A stretch of 64,000 bases of DNA. Source: Lachnospiraceae bacterium 10-1 (GTDB lineage: Bacteria; Bacillota; Clostridia; Lachnospirales; Lachnospiraceae). Position 1 is the first letter of the stretch; each line of letters begins with the position of its first letter. Below are positions 25,877 to 34,900 of this stretch, piece after piece. The position numbers and the translations under genes were made by a program. Below the pieces are notes generated by a model. That model made no database searches. It was not told the DNA's origin and saw only the letters and a program-made list of their open reading frames with translations. The stretch spans positions 709,272-773,271 of the forward strand of contig KE159810.1 of assembly GCA_000403495.2 (NCBI GenBank), in the 5' to 3' direction.

Positions 25877-26401
25877 ATGGATTTTCTAACATTGGCAAAG
25901 CAACGTTGTACAACTCGTGGATTTAATGAGAAAAAAATATCCGACGCAGATTTAAGACAAATATTGTGTGCTGGTAGAGTTGCTCCAACTGCTTGTAACA
26001 AACAGCCCCAAAGAATCATTGTTGTCAGGCGAGAAGAAAACATAGCAAAAATACGGAAAGCGTATCAAACTTTTGGTGCATCATGTGTTTTGATTGTTTG
26101 TCGTGATAGAAGAAATGAACTCGTTCGTCCTTTTGACAAAAAATGCTCTGGTGATTTGGATATCGGAATTATTTGTGACCACATGATGTTAACGGCGAGA
26201 AATTTGGATATTGGAAGTGTAATGGTAGGATTGTTTGACCCCGCTATTATCAGAAAAGAATTCAATATTCCAGAGTATATAGAACCTACTGCATTATTGT
26301 TTTTAGGCTATCCTATCAATGGTTTTTTAAGTCCAGAGCGTCATGAAACAACACGAAAACCATTAAATGAAACCGTTTTTTATGAAGTATATGAAGAATA
26401 A
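25877..26401 (+). CDS. Nitroreductase-family oxidoreductase
   Basis: 174 residues. Opening MDFLTLAKQRCTTRGFNEKK and VAPTACNKQPQRIIVV show the FMN-binding Arg/Asn pattern of the family; GIICDHMMLTARNLDIGSVMVG is the second flavin region. Uses NAD(P)H to reduce nitro or quinone compounds in the cytoplasm; substrate unknown. Controlled by the divergent TetR protein. Ribosome site GAAAGGAG. Confidence 0.9.
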   Translation: MDFLTLAKQRCTTRGFNEKKISDADLRQILCAGRVAPTACNKQPQRIIVVRREENIAKIRKAYQTFGASCVLIVCRDRRNELVRPFDKKCSGDLDIGIICDHMMLTARNLDIGSVMVGLFDPAIIRKEFNIPEYIEPTALLFLGYPINGFLSPERHETTRKPLNETVFYEVYEE

Positions 26402-26476
26402 AGAGTAGTTAGCTATTTAATCTATGCACTTTAAAAACTATGCACCGCCCTATGTGGGAGAAAGGGGGAATCATTT

Positions 26477-26935
26477 ATGCCTTGTACAGAAGCATACAAA
26501 GAACATATCATGTATACGTTCAATGGCTATTGCAAGACCGTCATACGCTTTGCGGCTATCAACGCATGGCGTGACAGGAGCAGGCGGCGGCAAAAAGAAA
26601 TATCCCTTGAATACCTCACAGAAGAAAAGTTTTACCCTTTAGGCACAACAGATGAATATTTTGAAGCACCCTATGAAGAATACCCTATTACAGTATGCGG
26701 TCAGACAGTTATCCTCACCAATGGGGAGCTTGCCACCGCCCTGCTATCTTTGCCGGAGAAGAACCGGGAAATCATTTTCCTTTACTTTTTCGGGCATTAC
26801 ACACAACAGGAAATCGGGAAAATGTACGGACGCTGCCGGAGTACGACCGGGTATCAAATCCGCAGGACTTTACAGCTTCTGCACAAGGAAATGGAGGTGC
26901 TTTCACATGGGGAATCCGAACCTTTTGCCCTATGA
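26477..26935 (+). CDS. Sigma-70 region-4-like regulator of a Tn1549-type element
   Basis: 152 residues. The C-terminal half reads LLSLPEKNREIIFLYFFGHY, TQQEIGKMYGRCRSTTGYQI, a sigma region 4 helix-turn-helix; the N-terminal part resembles region 2 remnants. Small sigma-like proteins precede the HTH protein and recombinase in these elements and probably regulate excision. Overlaps the next gene by 29 bases. Confidence 0.8.
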   Translation: MPCTEAYKEHIMYTFNGYCKTVIRFAAINAWRDRSRRRQKEISLEYLTEEKFYPLGTTDEYFEAPYEEYPITVCGQTVILTNGELATALLSLPEKNREIIFLYFFGHYTQQEIGKMYGRCRSTTGYQIRRTLQLLHKEMEVLSHGESEPFAL

Positions 26936-27119
26936 AACGATTGTCCGGGCGACCAGCGGAGAGCCGGAAGCCGTGGACGAGGTTTTACGGCATTACAGCA
27001 AGCGAATCCGAATCGCCGCCATTGAAAACGGGCATATAGACAGGGATACCGAGGACAGCATAAAACAGCGGCTTGTCACTGCCCTGTTTAAGTTCCGCTT
27101 TGATGAACAGAAAGTATAA
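26907..27119 (+). CDS. HTH_16-type element protein with altered C-terminus
   Basis: 70 residues starting MGNPNLLPYETIVRATSGEP. It pairs with the frameshifted copy at 15790-16008. There the 3' end reads FDEQPYSKTE and stop; here it is cut after FDEQ and ends in KV because cargo has been inserted at this point. The helical domain is intact, so function may remain. Ribosome site GGAGGTG. Cotranscribed with the sigma-like gene. Confidence 0.8.
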   Translation: MGNPNLLPYETIVRATSGEPEAVDEVLRHYSKRIRIAAIENGHIDRDTEDSIKQRLVTALFKFRFDEQKV

Positions 27120-27180
27120 GAAATCGCTTTCATTTTTTGAAAAACGGATATATAATAAAGCAACGATGGAGGGTAAAGCG

Positions 27181-27573
27181 ATGGATAAAGAATGGGAAAG
27201 ATTATATGAAGAAGCAATGAGTGTTTTGAACCCCCATGATGTTTCAAATAAAATGTGGGTAGGAAGTGTGGCATCTGCCGTACTCACAAAAAAAGGTAAT
27301 ATTTACAAGGGTATATGCATTGACACAGATGGCTCTATAGGAATGTGTGCTGAAAGAAATGCTTTATCAACAATGCTTACATATGGCGAAAGTGAGATTA
27401 AAAAAGTGGTTTCAGTATATAAAGATGGAAATATCATTCCGTCTTGCGGTATTTGCAGAGAATTTATGATGCATTTAGGCGGAGATGTGAAAAATATTGA
27501 AATTCTATTGGATATAGAAGGACGGACAAGTAAATTGATTGATTTGATGCCTGAATATCCACGACATAAATAA
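27181..27573 (+). CDS. Cytidine/blasticidin-S-deaminase-like protein
   Basis: 130 residues, the size of blasticidin-type deaminases. Zinc motif: MCAERNA with Cys and catalytic Glu, and PSCGICREFM with the two further Cys ligands. Likely deaminates cytidine or a cytosine-containing nucleoside antibiotic; the substrate is not decided by sequence. Start at ATG with GGAGGGTAAAGCG. First gene of the cargo inserted in the HTH_16 gene. Its TAA stop is the first part of the recurring TAAATTCCAGTT junction. Confidence 0.85.
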   Translation: MDKEWERLYEEAMSVLNPHDVSNKMWVGSVASAVLTKKGNIYKGICIDTDGSIGMCAERNALSTMLTYGESEIKKVVSVYKDGNIIPSCGICREFMMHLGGDVKNIEILLDIEGRTSKLIDLMPEYPRHK

Positions 27574-27582
27574 ATTCCAGTT
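27571..27582 (+). repeat. Stop-codon junction motif, copy 1
   Basis: TAAATTCCAGTT, beginning with the stop codon of the deaminase gene. Copies 2 and 3 are at 28239-28250 and 41537-41548. Copy 3 is directly followed by a group II intron. Confidence 0.7.
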
Positions 27583-27716
27583 CGCAGTGCTGCTAAGTGA
27601 GTGCTAAATCGGTAATCATAGGAATATGCATTATACTTCATATTTTATGCAGTAGGAACACTTTTCCGAAAAGGGAGATTCAGTATTAGACAAGTCGGAA
27701 TTTGGGAGATGATAGA

Positions 27717-28241
27717 ATGATATTGTTGATTGTTGATACTCAAAATTCAATTATGACTAATGACTTATATGAATTTGAGATTTTTGTATATCGTATTAAA
27801 ACACTAATCAAAGAGGCGCGCAATAATAGTATAGAAGTTATTTATGTTAGACATGATGATGGTGCTGGACAGAAATTAACGAAAGGTGCATTAGGCTATG
27901 AAATATACGAAGAATTTCAGCCAATGCCAAATGAGCGTGTTTTTGATAAAAATGTAAACAGTGCTTTCAAAGGTACGGGGTTGTTGGACTACCTACATGA
28001 AAAAAATGAAGATACAATTATTATTGTAGGGCTACAAACAGATTATTGCATAGATGCAACAGTGAAATGTGGTTTTGAGCATGGACTTAAAATGATTGTT
28101 CCAGCAAATACAAACAGTACGCTTGATAATGCGTATATGACAGCAGAAAAATCTTATAGATATTATAATGAGTTCATGTGGAATGGAAGATACGCAGAAT
28201 GTATTTCCTTTGAAAAAACTCTTGAATTGATGAATAGATAA
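27717..28241 (+). CDS. Isochorismatase-like cysteine hydrolase
   Basis: About 174 residues from MILLIVDTQNSIM (GGGAG 8 bases upstream). Cysteine-hydrolase fold: catalytic Asp in LIVDTQN, Lys in the loop before NVNSAF, and nucleophilic Cys in GLQTDYCIDAT. Cytoplasmic amidohydrolase, substrate unknown. Second gene of the inserted cargo; its stop is again part of TAAATTCCAGTT. Confidence 0.88.
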   Translation: MILLIVDTQNSIMTNDLYEFEIFVYRIKTLIKEARNNSIEVIYVRHDDGAGQKLTKGALGYEIYEEFQPMPNERVFDKNVNSAFKGTGLLDYLHEKNEDTIIIVGLQTDYCIDATVKCGFEHGLKMIVPANTNSTLDNAYMTAEKSYRYYNEFMWNGRYAECISFEKTLELMNR

Positions 28242-28250
28242 ATTCCAGTT
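28239..28250 (+). repeat. Stop-codon junction motif, copy 2
   Basis: TAAATTCCAGTT beginning with the stop codon of the cysteine-hydrolase gene. About 20 bases later the sequence rejoins the conjugative-element backbone (compare 15709-15800 on the other strand). Confidence 0.7.
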
Positions 28251-28674
28251 TGTGGAATTATAGCCAGCTAAAAACTGAATAACCGCCGCTACATAGAACG
28301 GCACACCAAGACAGGAAATCAAGAAAAGGTTTCCTGTTTTTTTGCGTCCATTTTTGGCATTTTGAAAAATTGTCAGTATTATACCATGCAAGGGGGACTG
28401 AAATAAATTCTCTCTCTTGTTTGGCAAATCCGCAAGCTGTCCGTGGAGGGCAGGCAAAGGAAAATCCCACCTGTTTTGTTTGGCAGTTTTCAATTTTCGG
28501 TGGTGTGGGAACTGAAAGGAAAGTGAAGAAATTTCCGCAAATCTCCGTCATTTTTGCTTTGCGTGGTGTTGTAGGTAGTAGGGGGAGAAATATCGCCGCA
28601 GCTTTGGCAATATCCCCGCTTGCGGCACTAAAAGTATTGACAGAAGCTAGCACAGAGGAAACCGACACTTTTTA

Positions 28675-28805
28675 AGAGCAAGCCTTTTTGCGGCTTGCGC
28701 CGCTTGAAAAATCCCCGAAAAAATTTTTCGGATTTTTCAAAAAAACACTTCCGCTTTACCCCCTGTTTTTCTCCTATTAGTGAGAGGGCAAAGCATAAAA
28801 AGAAA
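28675..28805 (+). other. Candidate origin of transfer (oriT) of the first mobilization module
   Basis: Upstream of MobC are two inverted repeats: GCAAGCC/GGCTTGC, then an extended stem GAAAAATCC..CGAAAAA with its complement TTTTTCGGATTTTTC. These are followed by CTTCCGCTTTACCCCCTG. The third part resembles the pyrimidine-rich strings at 32955-32985 and 62555-62580 before the other MobC genes. Position, hairpins and the shared string suggest a relaxase nick region. Confidence 0.55.
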
Positions 28806-28818
28806 GGAGTTGAAAGCC

Positions 28819-29214
28819 ATGAAAAGATACAACACGCCCCATCGCCACCGGGTAATCAAGACACGCTTGACCGAGGAAGAATACGCCGAGTTTTTCGAGC
28901 GTGTCACCCTCTGCAAAATGAGCCAAGCCGAGTTTATCCGGCAAGCACTTACCAAGTCGAGCATACGCCTGGTCATTACTGTTTCCCCGGTCAATGATGA
29001 ACTGCTTTCTGCCGTTGGGAAACTCACAGCCGAATACGGGAAAATCGGCGGCAACTTGAACCAGATTGCCCGCTGTCTAAACGAGGACGGCGCACCTTAT
29101 AACGCCCTCTCCCAAGAGGTACGAGCCGCCACAGCGGAGCTTGCCGCCTTGAAGTTTGAAGTCTTGCAGAAAGTAGGTGAAGCCGTTGGCAACATTCAAA
29201 CATATCAGCTCTAA
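28819..29214 (+). CDS. MobC-family relaxosome protein
   Basis: 131 residues. N-terminal ribbon-helix-helix-like region (RVIKTRLTEEEYAEFFERV) and the MobC hallmark IGGNLNQIARCLNEDG near residue 80. Helps the relaxase at oriT. Ribosome site GAAAGGAG with a slightly long spacer. Overlaps the relaxase start. Confidence 0.88.
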   Translation: MKRYNTPHRHRVIKTRLTEEEYAEFFERVTLCKMSQAEFIRQALTKSSIRLVITVSPVNDELLSAVGKLTAEYGKIGGNLNQIARCLNEDGAPYNALSQEVRAATAELAALKFEVLQKVGEAVGNIQTYQL

Positions 29215-30817
29215 AAATGCCGATTATGGAGCTGCCGAACAGTACCTAACCTTTGAGCATGACGAGTTTACCATGAAGCCCACACTGGACGGAAACGGGC
29301 GGCTTCTCCCCCGTGACGATTACCGCATATCTTCCCTTAATTGCGGTGATGAAGATTTTGCAATCGCCTGTATGCGCTCCAATCTGAAATACGGCAAGAA
29401 CCAGAAACGGGAGGACGTAAAGAGCCACCACTATATTATTTCCTTTGACCCCCGTGACGCACCAGACAACGGCTTGACCGTAGACCGGGCGCAAGCGTTG
29501 GGCGAGCAGTTCTGTAAAGAGCATTTTCCCGGACATCAAGCGTTGGTATGCACCCACCCAGACGGGCATAACCACAGCGGCAACATTCATGTGCATATCG
29601 TAATCAATTCTTTGCGGATTGCCGAAGTGCCGCTATTGCCCTACATGGAAAGACCAGCCGACACAAGGGAGGGCTGCAAGCACCGCTGTACAGACGCAGC
29701 TATGGAGTATTTCAAAGCGGAAGTCATGGAGATGTGCCACCGGGAAAACCTCTATCAGATTGATTTACTCCACGGGAGCAAGAACCGAGTTACCGAGCGT
29801 GAGTATTGGGCGAAGCGGAAAGGACAAGCCGCACTGGATAAAGAGAACGCTTCCCAAGCCGCCACAGGAGAGCCGCCCAAACAGACCAAGTTTGAAACCG
29901 ACAAGGAGAAGCTAAGGCGCACAATCAGAGCCGCCCTGTCCTCTGCTGTTTCCTTTGAGGATTTTTCCGGGAAGTTGCTACAACAGGGCGTGACCGTCAA
30001 GGAGAGCCGGGGGAGATTATCGTATCTCACGCCGGACAGGACGAAGCCCATCACCGCCCGGAAACTGGGTGATGATTTTGACCGAGCCGCCCTACTGGAA
30101 GCACTCACCATAAACGCACAGAACGCCGCCAGAGCCGCCGAAACGCCCCTACCCAAGCAGGAATACCCCCGCAGTATAAAAGACCGTTTACAGCGCAACA
30201 AAGCCGTTATAAACGCCCCGAAACAAGACGGCGTACAGCGCATGGTAGACATAGCCGCCAAGAAAGCCGAGGGCAAAGGGCGGGGATATGAAAAGTGGGC
30301 GACCTTGCACAACTTGAAGCAAATGGCAGCTACCGTGAGCATTTACGGGGAATCCGGCTTTTCTTCCCCGGAAGAACTGAAAGCCGTCCTTGCCGCCGCC
30401 AGTACAGAACTGCATGAAACCACCGGGAAACTGAAAGCCGTGGAAAGCACCTTGCGGGAGAAAAAGGACTTGCAGAAACAGCTATTAGCCTACATCAAGA
30501 CCAAACCCGCCCGTGACGGATTGCGGGCGCAGAAAACGGAGAAAGCCCGGAGAGCCTACCGGGAGCAGCACGAAAGCGAGTTTATCATTTCCGAATCCGC
30601 CGCCCGGTATTTCAAGGCACAGGGAATCTCCAAGCTGCCAGCGTCCAAAGCCCTACAAGCAGAGATTGAGCAGCTTACAAGGGAGAAAAACAGCCTTTAC
30701 AACGAGTACCGGGAGAAGAAAGAGAACGTCCGGGAATTGCAGACCGTGAAAAGCAATCTTGACAAAATCTTGCGCTGTGAGCCGGAACGGGGAAAGGGGC
30801 GGGAAAATGAACGGTAA
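29177..30817 (+). CDS. Relaxase (MOB-type, Tn1549-like)
   Basis: About 546 residues counting from GTG at 29177; TTG at 29186, giving MATFKHISSKN, is the more usual start for the family. N-terminal nicking domain: the catalytic tyrosine candidate lies in NADYGAAEQYLTF, and the three-histidine metal site is HSGNIHVHIVINS. The C-terminal part is a long Lys/Glu coiled coil. Cleaves oriT to start conjugative transfer. Appears intact; works with MobC encoded directly upstream. A VirD4 partner in the window exists only as fragments, so transfer would need help from elsewhere. Confidence 0.9.
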   Translation: MKPLATFKHISSKNADYGAAEQYLTFEHDEFTMKPTLDGNGRLLPRDDYRISSLNCGDEDFAIACMRSNLKYGKNQKREDVKSHHYIISFDPRDAPDNGLTVDRAQALGEQFCKEHFPGHQALVCTHPDGHNHSGNIHVHIVINSLRIAEVPLLPYMERPADTREGCKHRCTDAAMEYFKAEVMEMCHRENLYQIDLLHGSKNRVTEREYWAKRKGQAALDKENASQAATGEPPKQTKFETDKEKLRRTIRAALSSAVSFEDFSGKLLQQGVTVKESRGRLSYLTPDRTKPITARKLGDDFDRAALLEALTINAQNAARAAETPLPKQEYPRSIKDRLQRNKAVINAPKQDGVQRMVDIAAKKAEGKGRGYEKWATLHNLKQMAATVSIYGESGFSSPEELKAVLAAASTELHETTGKLKAVESTLREKKDLQKQLLAYIKTKPARDGLRAQKTEKARRAYREQHESEFIISESAARYFKAQGISKLPASKALQAEIEQLTREKNSLYNEYREKKENVRELQTVKSNLDKILRCEPERGKGRENER

Positions 30818-31193
30818 ACGCCCATACATGGACTACCAGCAACACAGAGTCGCTCGCCGCCTTGTGCATGAGTGCTGCAACTATGATAACGGCAACTGTA
30901 TCTTGCTGGATAACGGCGAGCCTTGCGTATGCGTCCAGAGTATCAGCTATTCGCTTATATGCCGCTGGTTCCGGGTCGCCGTACTGCCGCTGGACGGGAA
31001 ACTGGAAGCCGCCCTTTTACACCGGGCAGACAGGAAACGCTGTACCGAGTGCGGCGGGTATTTTCTCCCCAAGTCAAACCGGGGGAAATACTGCCCGGAT
31101 TGCGCCGCAAGAGTGCGCCGCCGGAAAGAAGCCGACAGACAGCGGAAAAGATACCACCTTTCTACGCATTTAGGCTATGAAAGAAGCCCGTAA
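30807..31193 (+). CDS. Cysteine-rich VLP-domain protein
   Basis: 128 residues. Cys-rich N-terminus (HECCNYDNGNCILLDNGEPC) and a C-terminal zinc-ribbon-like CTECGGYF ... YCPDCAARVRRRK. Conserved small gene following relaxases in Tn1549-like elements; overlaps the relaxase by 11 bases. Probable metal-binding DNA-associated protein. Confidence 0.8.
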   Translation: MNGKRPYMDYQQHRVARRLVHECCNYDNGNCILLDNGEPCVCVQSISYSLICRWFRVAVLPLDGKLEAALLHRADRKRCTECGGYFLPKSNRGKYCPDCAARVRRRKEADRQRKRYHLSTHLGYERSP

Positions 31194-31312
31194 ATCAAGG
31201 CTTTTTTGACCGCCCTCAAAGGGTAGGCGATACTATCAGTTTATAACTGCCCTGACGCTGTATAAATCATTATAAGCGGACAATGCCCGCAATCATTCTC
31301 TTAACCAAAAAT

Positions 31313-31699
31313 CTAAAAACTGTCTATATAGGCATGGTTGCATCCTTCTGTCCAGTTCCTCTTCAGCGCATAATACAATGGGATAACGTGCCTGTCATCC
31401 TCCGCTGCTTTCACTCCGACATACCCGTTATGTGCGCTGAACGTTTCAAAACAGAGCGCAACATCATCAAGCTGCTCTTCGCCCACTATATCCTCAGAAA
31501 GATAGACTATGCCGCTTTTTGTTACCCGTATCTGGTTATTGCGACTGTCATTCCCGCAGGCAATCAGCATACGGAACTGTCCGGGGGTAATTGTCCTGAT
31601 GTCATATGCCTTTACCTGTTTTCCATTCAGGGTAATCGTGGACTTCCTCCGCTGTGCGAAATATTCCCGAAACTCCTGCAATATATCTTTATCTGCCAT
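31313..31699 (-). CDS. Unknown conjugative-element protein
   Basis: 128 residues starting MADKDILQEFREYFAQRRK, with a C-terminal region CGNDSRNNQIRVTKSGIVYL and ending RNWTEGCNHAYIDSF. No membrane segment or known catalytic motif seen. It has no strong ribosome site. Composition is like the surrounding element DNA. Confidence 0.5.
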   Translation of the reverse strand: MADKDILQEFREYFAQRRKSTITLNGKQVKAYDIRTITPGQFRMLIACGNDSRNNQIRVTKSGIVYLSEDIVGEEQLDDVALCFETFSAHNGYVGVKAAEDDRHVIPLYYALKRNWTEGCNHAYIDSF

Positions 31700-32021
31700 A
31701 TTACTGAAAATCCTTATTTTTACAAAATTTTATATCCTGCAAGCGGCTTTTGGGAGAAAAGCCCGCATTGGAATCGCACCATCATCTTTGTGACCGTTTT
31801 ACGGAAGTATCATTATCAGGAAACAGTGTCATGGCGCAAGGTTCCCACACCTTGTTTACAGTAAAACATTTATCGCTCCCGCCCTCCTTATCAAAGACAG
31901 TCATGGCGTGTTTCCGCATAGCTCGGCTGTTTCATACGTCTTACAGGACTACCCATATTCAGTTGTCAGCCCGCCTTGCGCTTTCATCCATTCCGGCAGG
32001 AAAACGTGTCCGCCTGTACGG
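31700..32021. other. Gene-free stretch with element debris
   Basis: The minus strand shows a short reading FSRTGGHVFLPEWMKAQGG ending TTEYG, resembling a C-terminal scrap of an element protein. Otherwise no supported gene. Confidence 0.35.
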
Positions 32022-32351
32022 CTAAATTTCCAGTTTGTCCGCACCGTATTTGTGGATAATGCGGGATAAAATTTCTTTCTCTTTTCCTCCTGATTTTCCA
32101 TAAAGCCTGCACAGTGTTTCAAGCTCCGTCTGCGTAAGCGTATTGCAGTAAGGCTTATAATTTTCCGTGATAAAAACCCCGCCGCCCCCGCCCGGTTTTG
32201 TGTAGACCGGGTAATCATAAGACAGTGAAATGATGTCGTTCATTATCGTGCGCCTTGAAACTTCTAGTTCCCATGCAAGCTCCGCCATTGTCACATGACC
32301 TTTTGCGGATAAAATGCTGATGATTTCCATTCTCCGATGTGCTGTGTCCAT
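32022..32351 (-). CDS. DeoR-type HTH regulator, short
   Basis: 109 residues: N-terminal winged helix (EIISILSAKGHVTMAELAWE, VSRRTIMNDIISLS), then a small domain with PGGGGGVFITENYKPY. No WYL or sugar-binding domain. Ribosome site GGAGGGAGGTG. Followed upstream by a similar gene (32396-32734); the pair probably regulates the second mobilization module. Confidence 0.75.
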   Translation of the reverse strand: MDTAHRRMEIISILSAKGHVTMAELAWELEVSRRTIMNDIISLSYDYPVYTKPGGGGGVFITENYKPYCNTLTQTELETLCRLYGKSGGKEKEILSRIIHKYGADKLEI

Positions 32352-32395
32352 GCCGCACCTCCCTCCGTTTCCTGTCCTGAAAACCGTCTTTGTTT

Positions 32396-32734
32396 TTATG
32401 TATTCTTTTCACAGTACGGTCCAAATTCATGTATGACCGACAGGATAATACTCCTGTCCTTTTCCGTACACAGACCAGCGGTTTTTTCCAAACATTCCAA
32501 CTGCTCCTGTGAGAGTAAGTTCTGGTTTTTGCTTACCCCGTCCATGAGGAAGTAGCCGCCGTTATAGCCCTGTCTTGAAACTACAGGCAGTTCTTCGCCT
32601 ATGACTTCAAAATCCCTGCTTATGGACTTCCTGCCTACGCAGAACCTGCCCATAAGCTCCGCTATGGTCAGCTTCTTCCCCGACAGCAGCATACGCTCAA
32701 TTTCCCTGCGCCGCCGGAATGCATGGTCTAACAT
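32396..32734 (-). CDS. DeoR-type HTH regulator, short
   Basis: 112 residues starting MLDHAFRRRREIERMLL; GAGGAGGTGAGAAA precedes this ATG. The winged helix KLTIAELMGRFCVGRKSISR is followed by a domain similar to the neighbouring regulator (GGYFLMDGVSKNQNLLSQEQ). The two look like an old duplication. Confidence 0.75.
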   Translation of the reverse strand: MLDHAFRRRREIERMLLSGKKLTIAELMGRFCVGRKSISRDFEVIGEELPVVSRQGYNGGYFLMDGVSKNQNLLSQEQLECLEKTAGLCTEKDRSIILSVIHEFGPYCEKNT

Positions 32735-32899
32735 TTTCTCACCTCCTCTCTCCGCTGGTTCTGATGTTAATTGTAGATAAAGTAATATGCCCTCTATGGG
32801 GGCTTTCCTCAAAAAAAATTTCTCTTTTTTCTTCCAATGCCCGGAAAGGCAAAAACCTTTCCGGGAAGTAATAGCAAGCACTGCCTGTGTTCCCTCACA

Positions 32900-33020
32900 G
32901 GCTCCGCTTTTTCAAATTTCCCCAGAGCGGAAACTTGAAAAAAACGGCTTGTAGGGGGAAGTCCCCCTAGCCCCCTTTGCGTCCAAAAAATCACGGACTG
33001 CCCTGCCGGAGTTTTTTATT
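32900..33020 (+). other. Candidate oriT of the second mobilization module
   Basis: Just before MobC: GGGGGAAGTCCCCCT stem, then TAGCCCCCTTTGCG, closely resembling AAGTATCCCTAACCCTCTTT in the third module (62555-62580). Confidence 0.55.
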
Positions 33021-33103
33021 TTTTTGGAACGAATGCCCCATATATGAGGGTATTTATTTTCGTAAAATTTCCTTAAAAAACAGATAAGGAGAACACATCA
33101 AAA

Positions 33104-33445
33104 ATGGCAAACCGTGAGCGCAAAAATGAACTGAAAATATATCTAAGTGACAAGGAACAATACATACTGGAGCAGAAAGTAAAAATCTCCGGCATGAAAA
33201 GTAAATCCACTTTCCTGCGGCGTTTGATTCTGTACGGATTTGTCTATGACATTGACTACTCTGATTTACGGGATTACAACGCCACTCTTGGAAAAATCAG
33301 CGGTAATCTGAACCAGATAGCAAGGCGAATGAACGCAACAGGCAACGTGTATAAATCCGATGTAGAGGAAGTGAAAAAACTAATGAAACAGGTATGGGAT
33401 ACACAGAAAGCCATGCTTGCAAAACAACCATCTATGAAACAATAA
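33104..33445 (+). CDS. MobC-family protein; relaxase lost
   Basis: 113 residues. Central motif GKISGNLNQIARRMNATGN; the N-terminus KIYLSDKEQYILEQKVKISG is very close to the MobC at 62754. In that module the relaxase ATG lies inside the 3' end of mobC. Here the equivalent ATG (at about 33395) is present, but its frame ends after about 17 codons, so the relaxase has been deleted. Confidence 0.85.
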   Translation: MANRERKNELKIYLSDKEQYILEQKVKISGMKSKSTFLRRLILYGFVYDIDYSDLRDYNATLGKISGNLNQIARRMNATGNVYKSDVEEVKKLMKQVWDTQKAMLAKQPSMKQ

Positions 33446-33800
33446 ATTGTTTCTAAATCCCACCGAAAACAAAACATCGCCGTTCAAAATTTTTCCACAA
33501 ATCTGTAAAGGAAAATCACAGAAAAATCTAAAATTAGACAAATTTCGCACCATTAAAAAAGGTGTGCCACAGTGAAGTTTTATTCTTCATTGCAGTACAC
33601 CTTGATGTGTAAAATCAACCGTAATTCTTTTGTTTTTCTTATTCTATAGAGCGATATTTTCAGTTTTCTTTTTCCCATTATTTGCCTCCTGATTTAACTC
33701 ATCACATTTTAATTTTCCAAACAAAAACGGTAGCTTTGCTTTCCAAAGCCACCGCAAAAATGAAACTCCCCGCAGCAAGCTGCGGGGAATTAAACCCTCT
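33446..33800. terminator. Gene-free stretch with hairpins and a terminator
   Basis: An imperfect stem AAGGTGT...ACACCTT spans about 33560-33604. A strong hairpin TCCCCGCAGC/GCTGCGGGGA is at 33767-33788 and probably ends the minus-strand operon. No gene is seen. Confidence 0.55.
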
Positions 33801-33901
33801 TTTTGATTAAAGCAATAAAACATGGCTGCTGTACGACGGCTTTTTTTCTTTTGCCGTAGTGCGGCAGATTACTTTATCATTCAGTTTTCTATAAGCTGTT
33901 C

Positions 33902-34777
33902 TTACAAATCCGTGTTAAGAAGTTCAATTACAATGACTTCCGGGCGGTTATTAAAGCGGATAGGAATAATGCTGTTACCCAATCCCCGGCTAACAATCAT
34001 ATTTGTACTGCCGTTTGTAAACAGCCCAGCGTCATACTTTGGAAATATCCCTTGATCGGGGGCAATCAGCCCGCCGATAAATGGCAGACGGAATTGACCG
34101 CCGTGTGCGTGTCCGCTTAGAACCAAATCAATATTACAGCTTACATAGCTTTCAAAAAGTTCTGGGCGGTGTGACAGTAAAATGATATAACTGCTTTCAG
34201 TATCAGCAAGATTATTCAATTTTGTTCTAACCATAGCAGGGACTTCTCCATACATATCACCTTTCACCGTATAATTAGGGTCTGAAAGCCCAATAAGTGT
34301 TATTGTTTCATTGTCTTGTTCTAATTGTATTGCTTTATCTTCAAGCACAATTACGCCAATCATTTCAAGACCAGTTTTGAGTTCATCATATTGCGATAAG
34401 CTAGCTTCGTGATTTCCTGTTATGTAATAAACAGGCGCAATGCTAACCGCTTCTTTCACAAAATCAATAGCAACTTTAATATTTGTATGCCCAGCGTCTA
34501 CCAAATCCCCAGTTATTACAATAATGTCTGGTTCATTTTCTGATAATAATTCCAGCAGCTTTATATTGTTTTTTCCAAATTGTGCGTTGTGCAAATCAGA
34601 AATCTGTGCTATCCGAAACCCGGAAAATGAATCAGGAATATGGTTGCTTGAAATTTTAATTGTACTTACTGTTAATGCCGTATCGCCCCATATCGTCCAA
34701 ATAAGCAGAACAACAAAAATTATACTTGGTATACATATCTTTGTCATCAGAGCCTTTTTAGTCATCAGTTTTCTCAT
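33902..34777 (-). CDS. Membrane-anchored metallophosphoesterase (YkuE/YaeI type)
   Basis: 291 residues. One N-terminal membrane segment (about 12-27), then the calcineurin-like metal motifs in order: ISDLHN, VITGDLVDAGH, ITGNHEAS, LLSHRPE, LSGHAHGGQ. Family members remove phosphate from undecaprenyl or lipid substrates or UDP-sugars at the membrane; substrate here unknown. Ribosome site GAGGAAAA. Downstream, in the same direction, of the lantibiotic-type ABC genes. Confidence 0.9.
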   Translation of the reverse strand: MRKLMTKKALMTKICIPSIIFVVLLIWTIWGDTALTVSTIKISSNHIPDSFSGFRIAQISDLHNAQFGKNNIKLLELLSENEPDIIVITGDLVDAGHTNIKVAIDFVKEAVSIAPVYYITGNHEASLSQYDELKTGLEMIGVIVLEDKAIQLEQDNETITLIGLSDPNYTVKGDMYGEVPAMVRTKLNNLADTESSYIILLSHRPELFESYVSCNIDLVLSGHAHGGQFRLPFIGGLIAPDQGIFPKYDAGLFTNGSTNMIVSRGLGNSIIPIRFNNRPEVIVIELLNTDL

Positions 34778-34900
34778 TTTTCCTCACCACTTTTCAGACT
34801 GCCTGCAAAAGAATCTAATTACGAACAGGCTGTGCAGGAAAATATAATCCCAACTACAATTATGGTATTCAAATATTTATTCAATATTTTCACACTCTCC

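Noticed and set aside
27571-28250. Integron attC sites at the cargo-gene ends
   Set aside because: The GTTRRRY core and the folded imperfect-palindrome structure of attC are not present after the stop codons, and no tyrosine integrase is in the window; only the short ATTCCAGTT junction is shared.
28370-28675. 101-codon ORF between the hydrolase and MobC
   Set aside because: No ribosome site is convincing and the composition (Gly/Arg/Ala-rich second half) looks like chance reading of GC-rich element DNA. It could be a remnant, but this cannot be supported.
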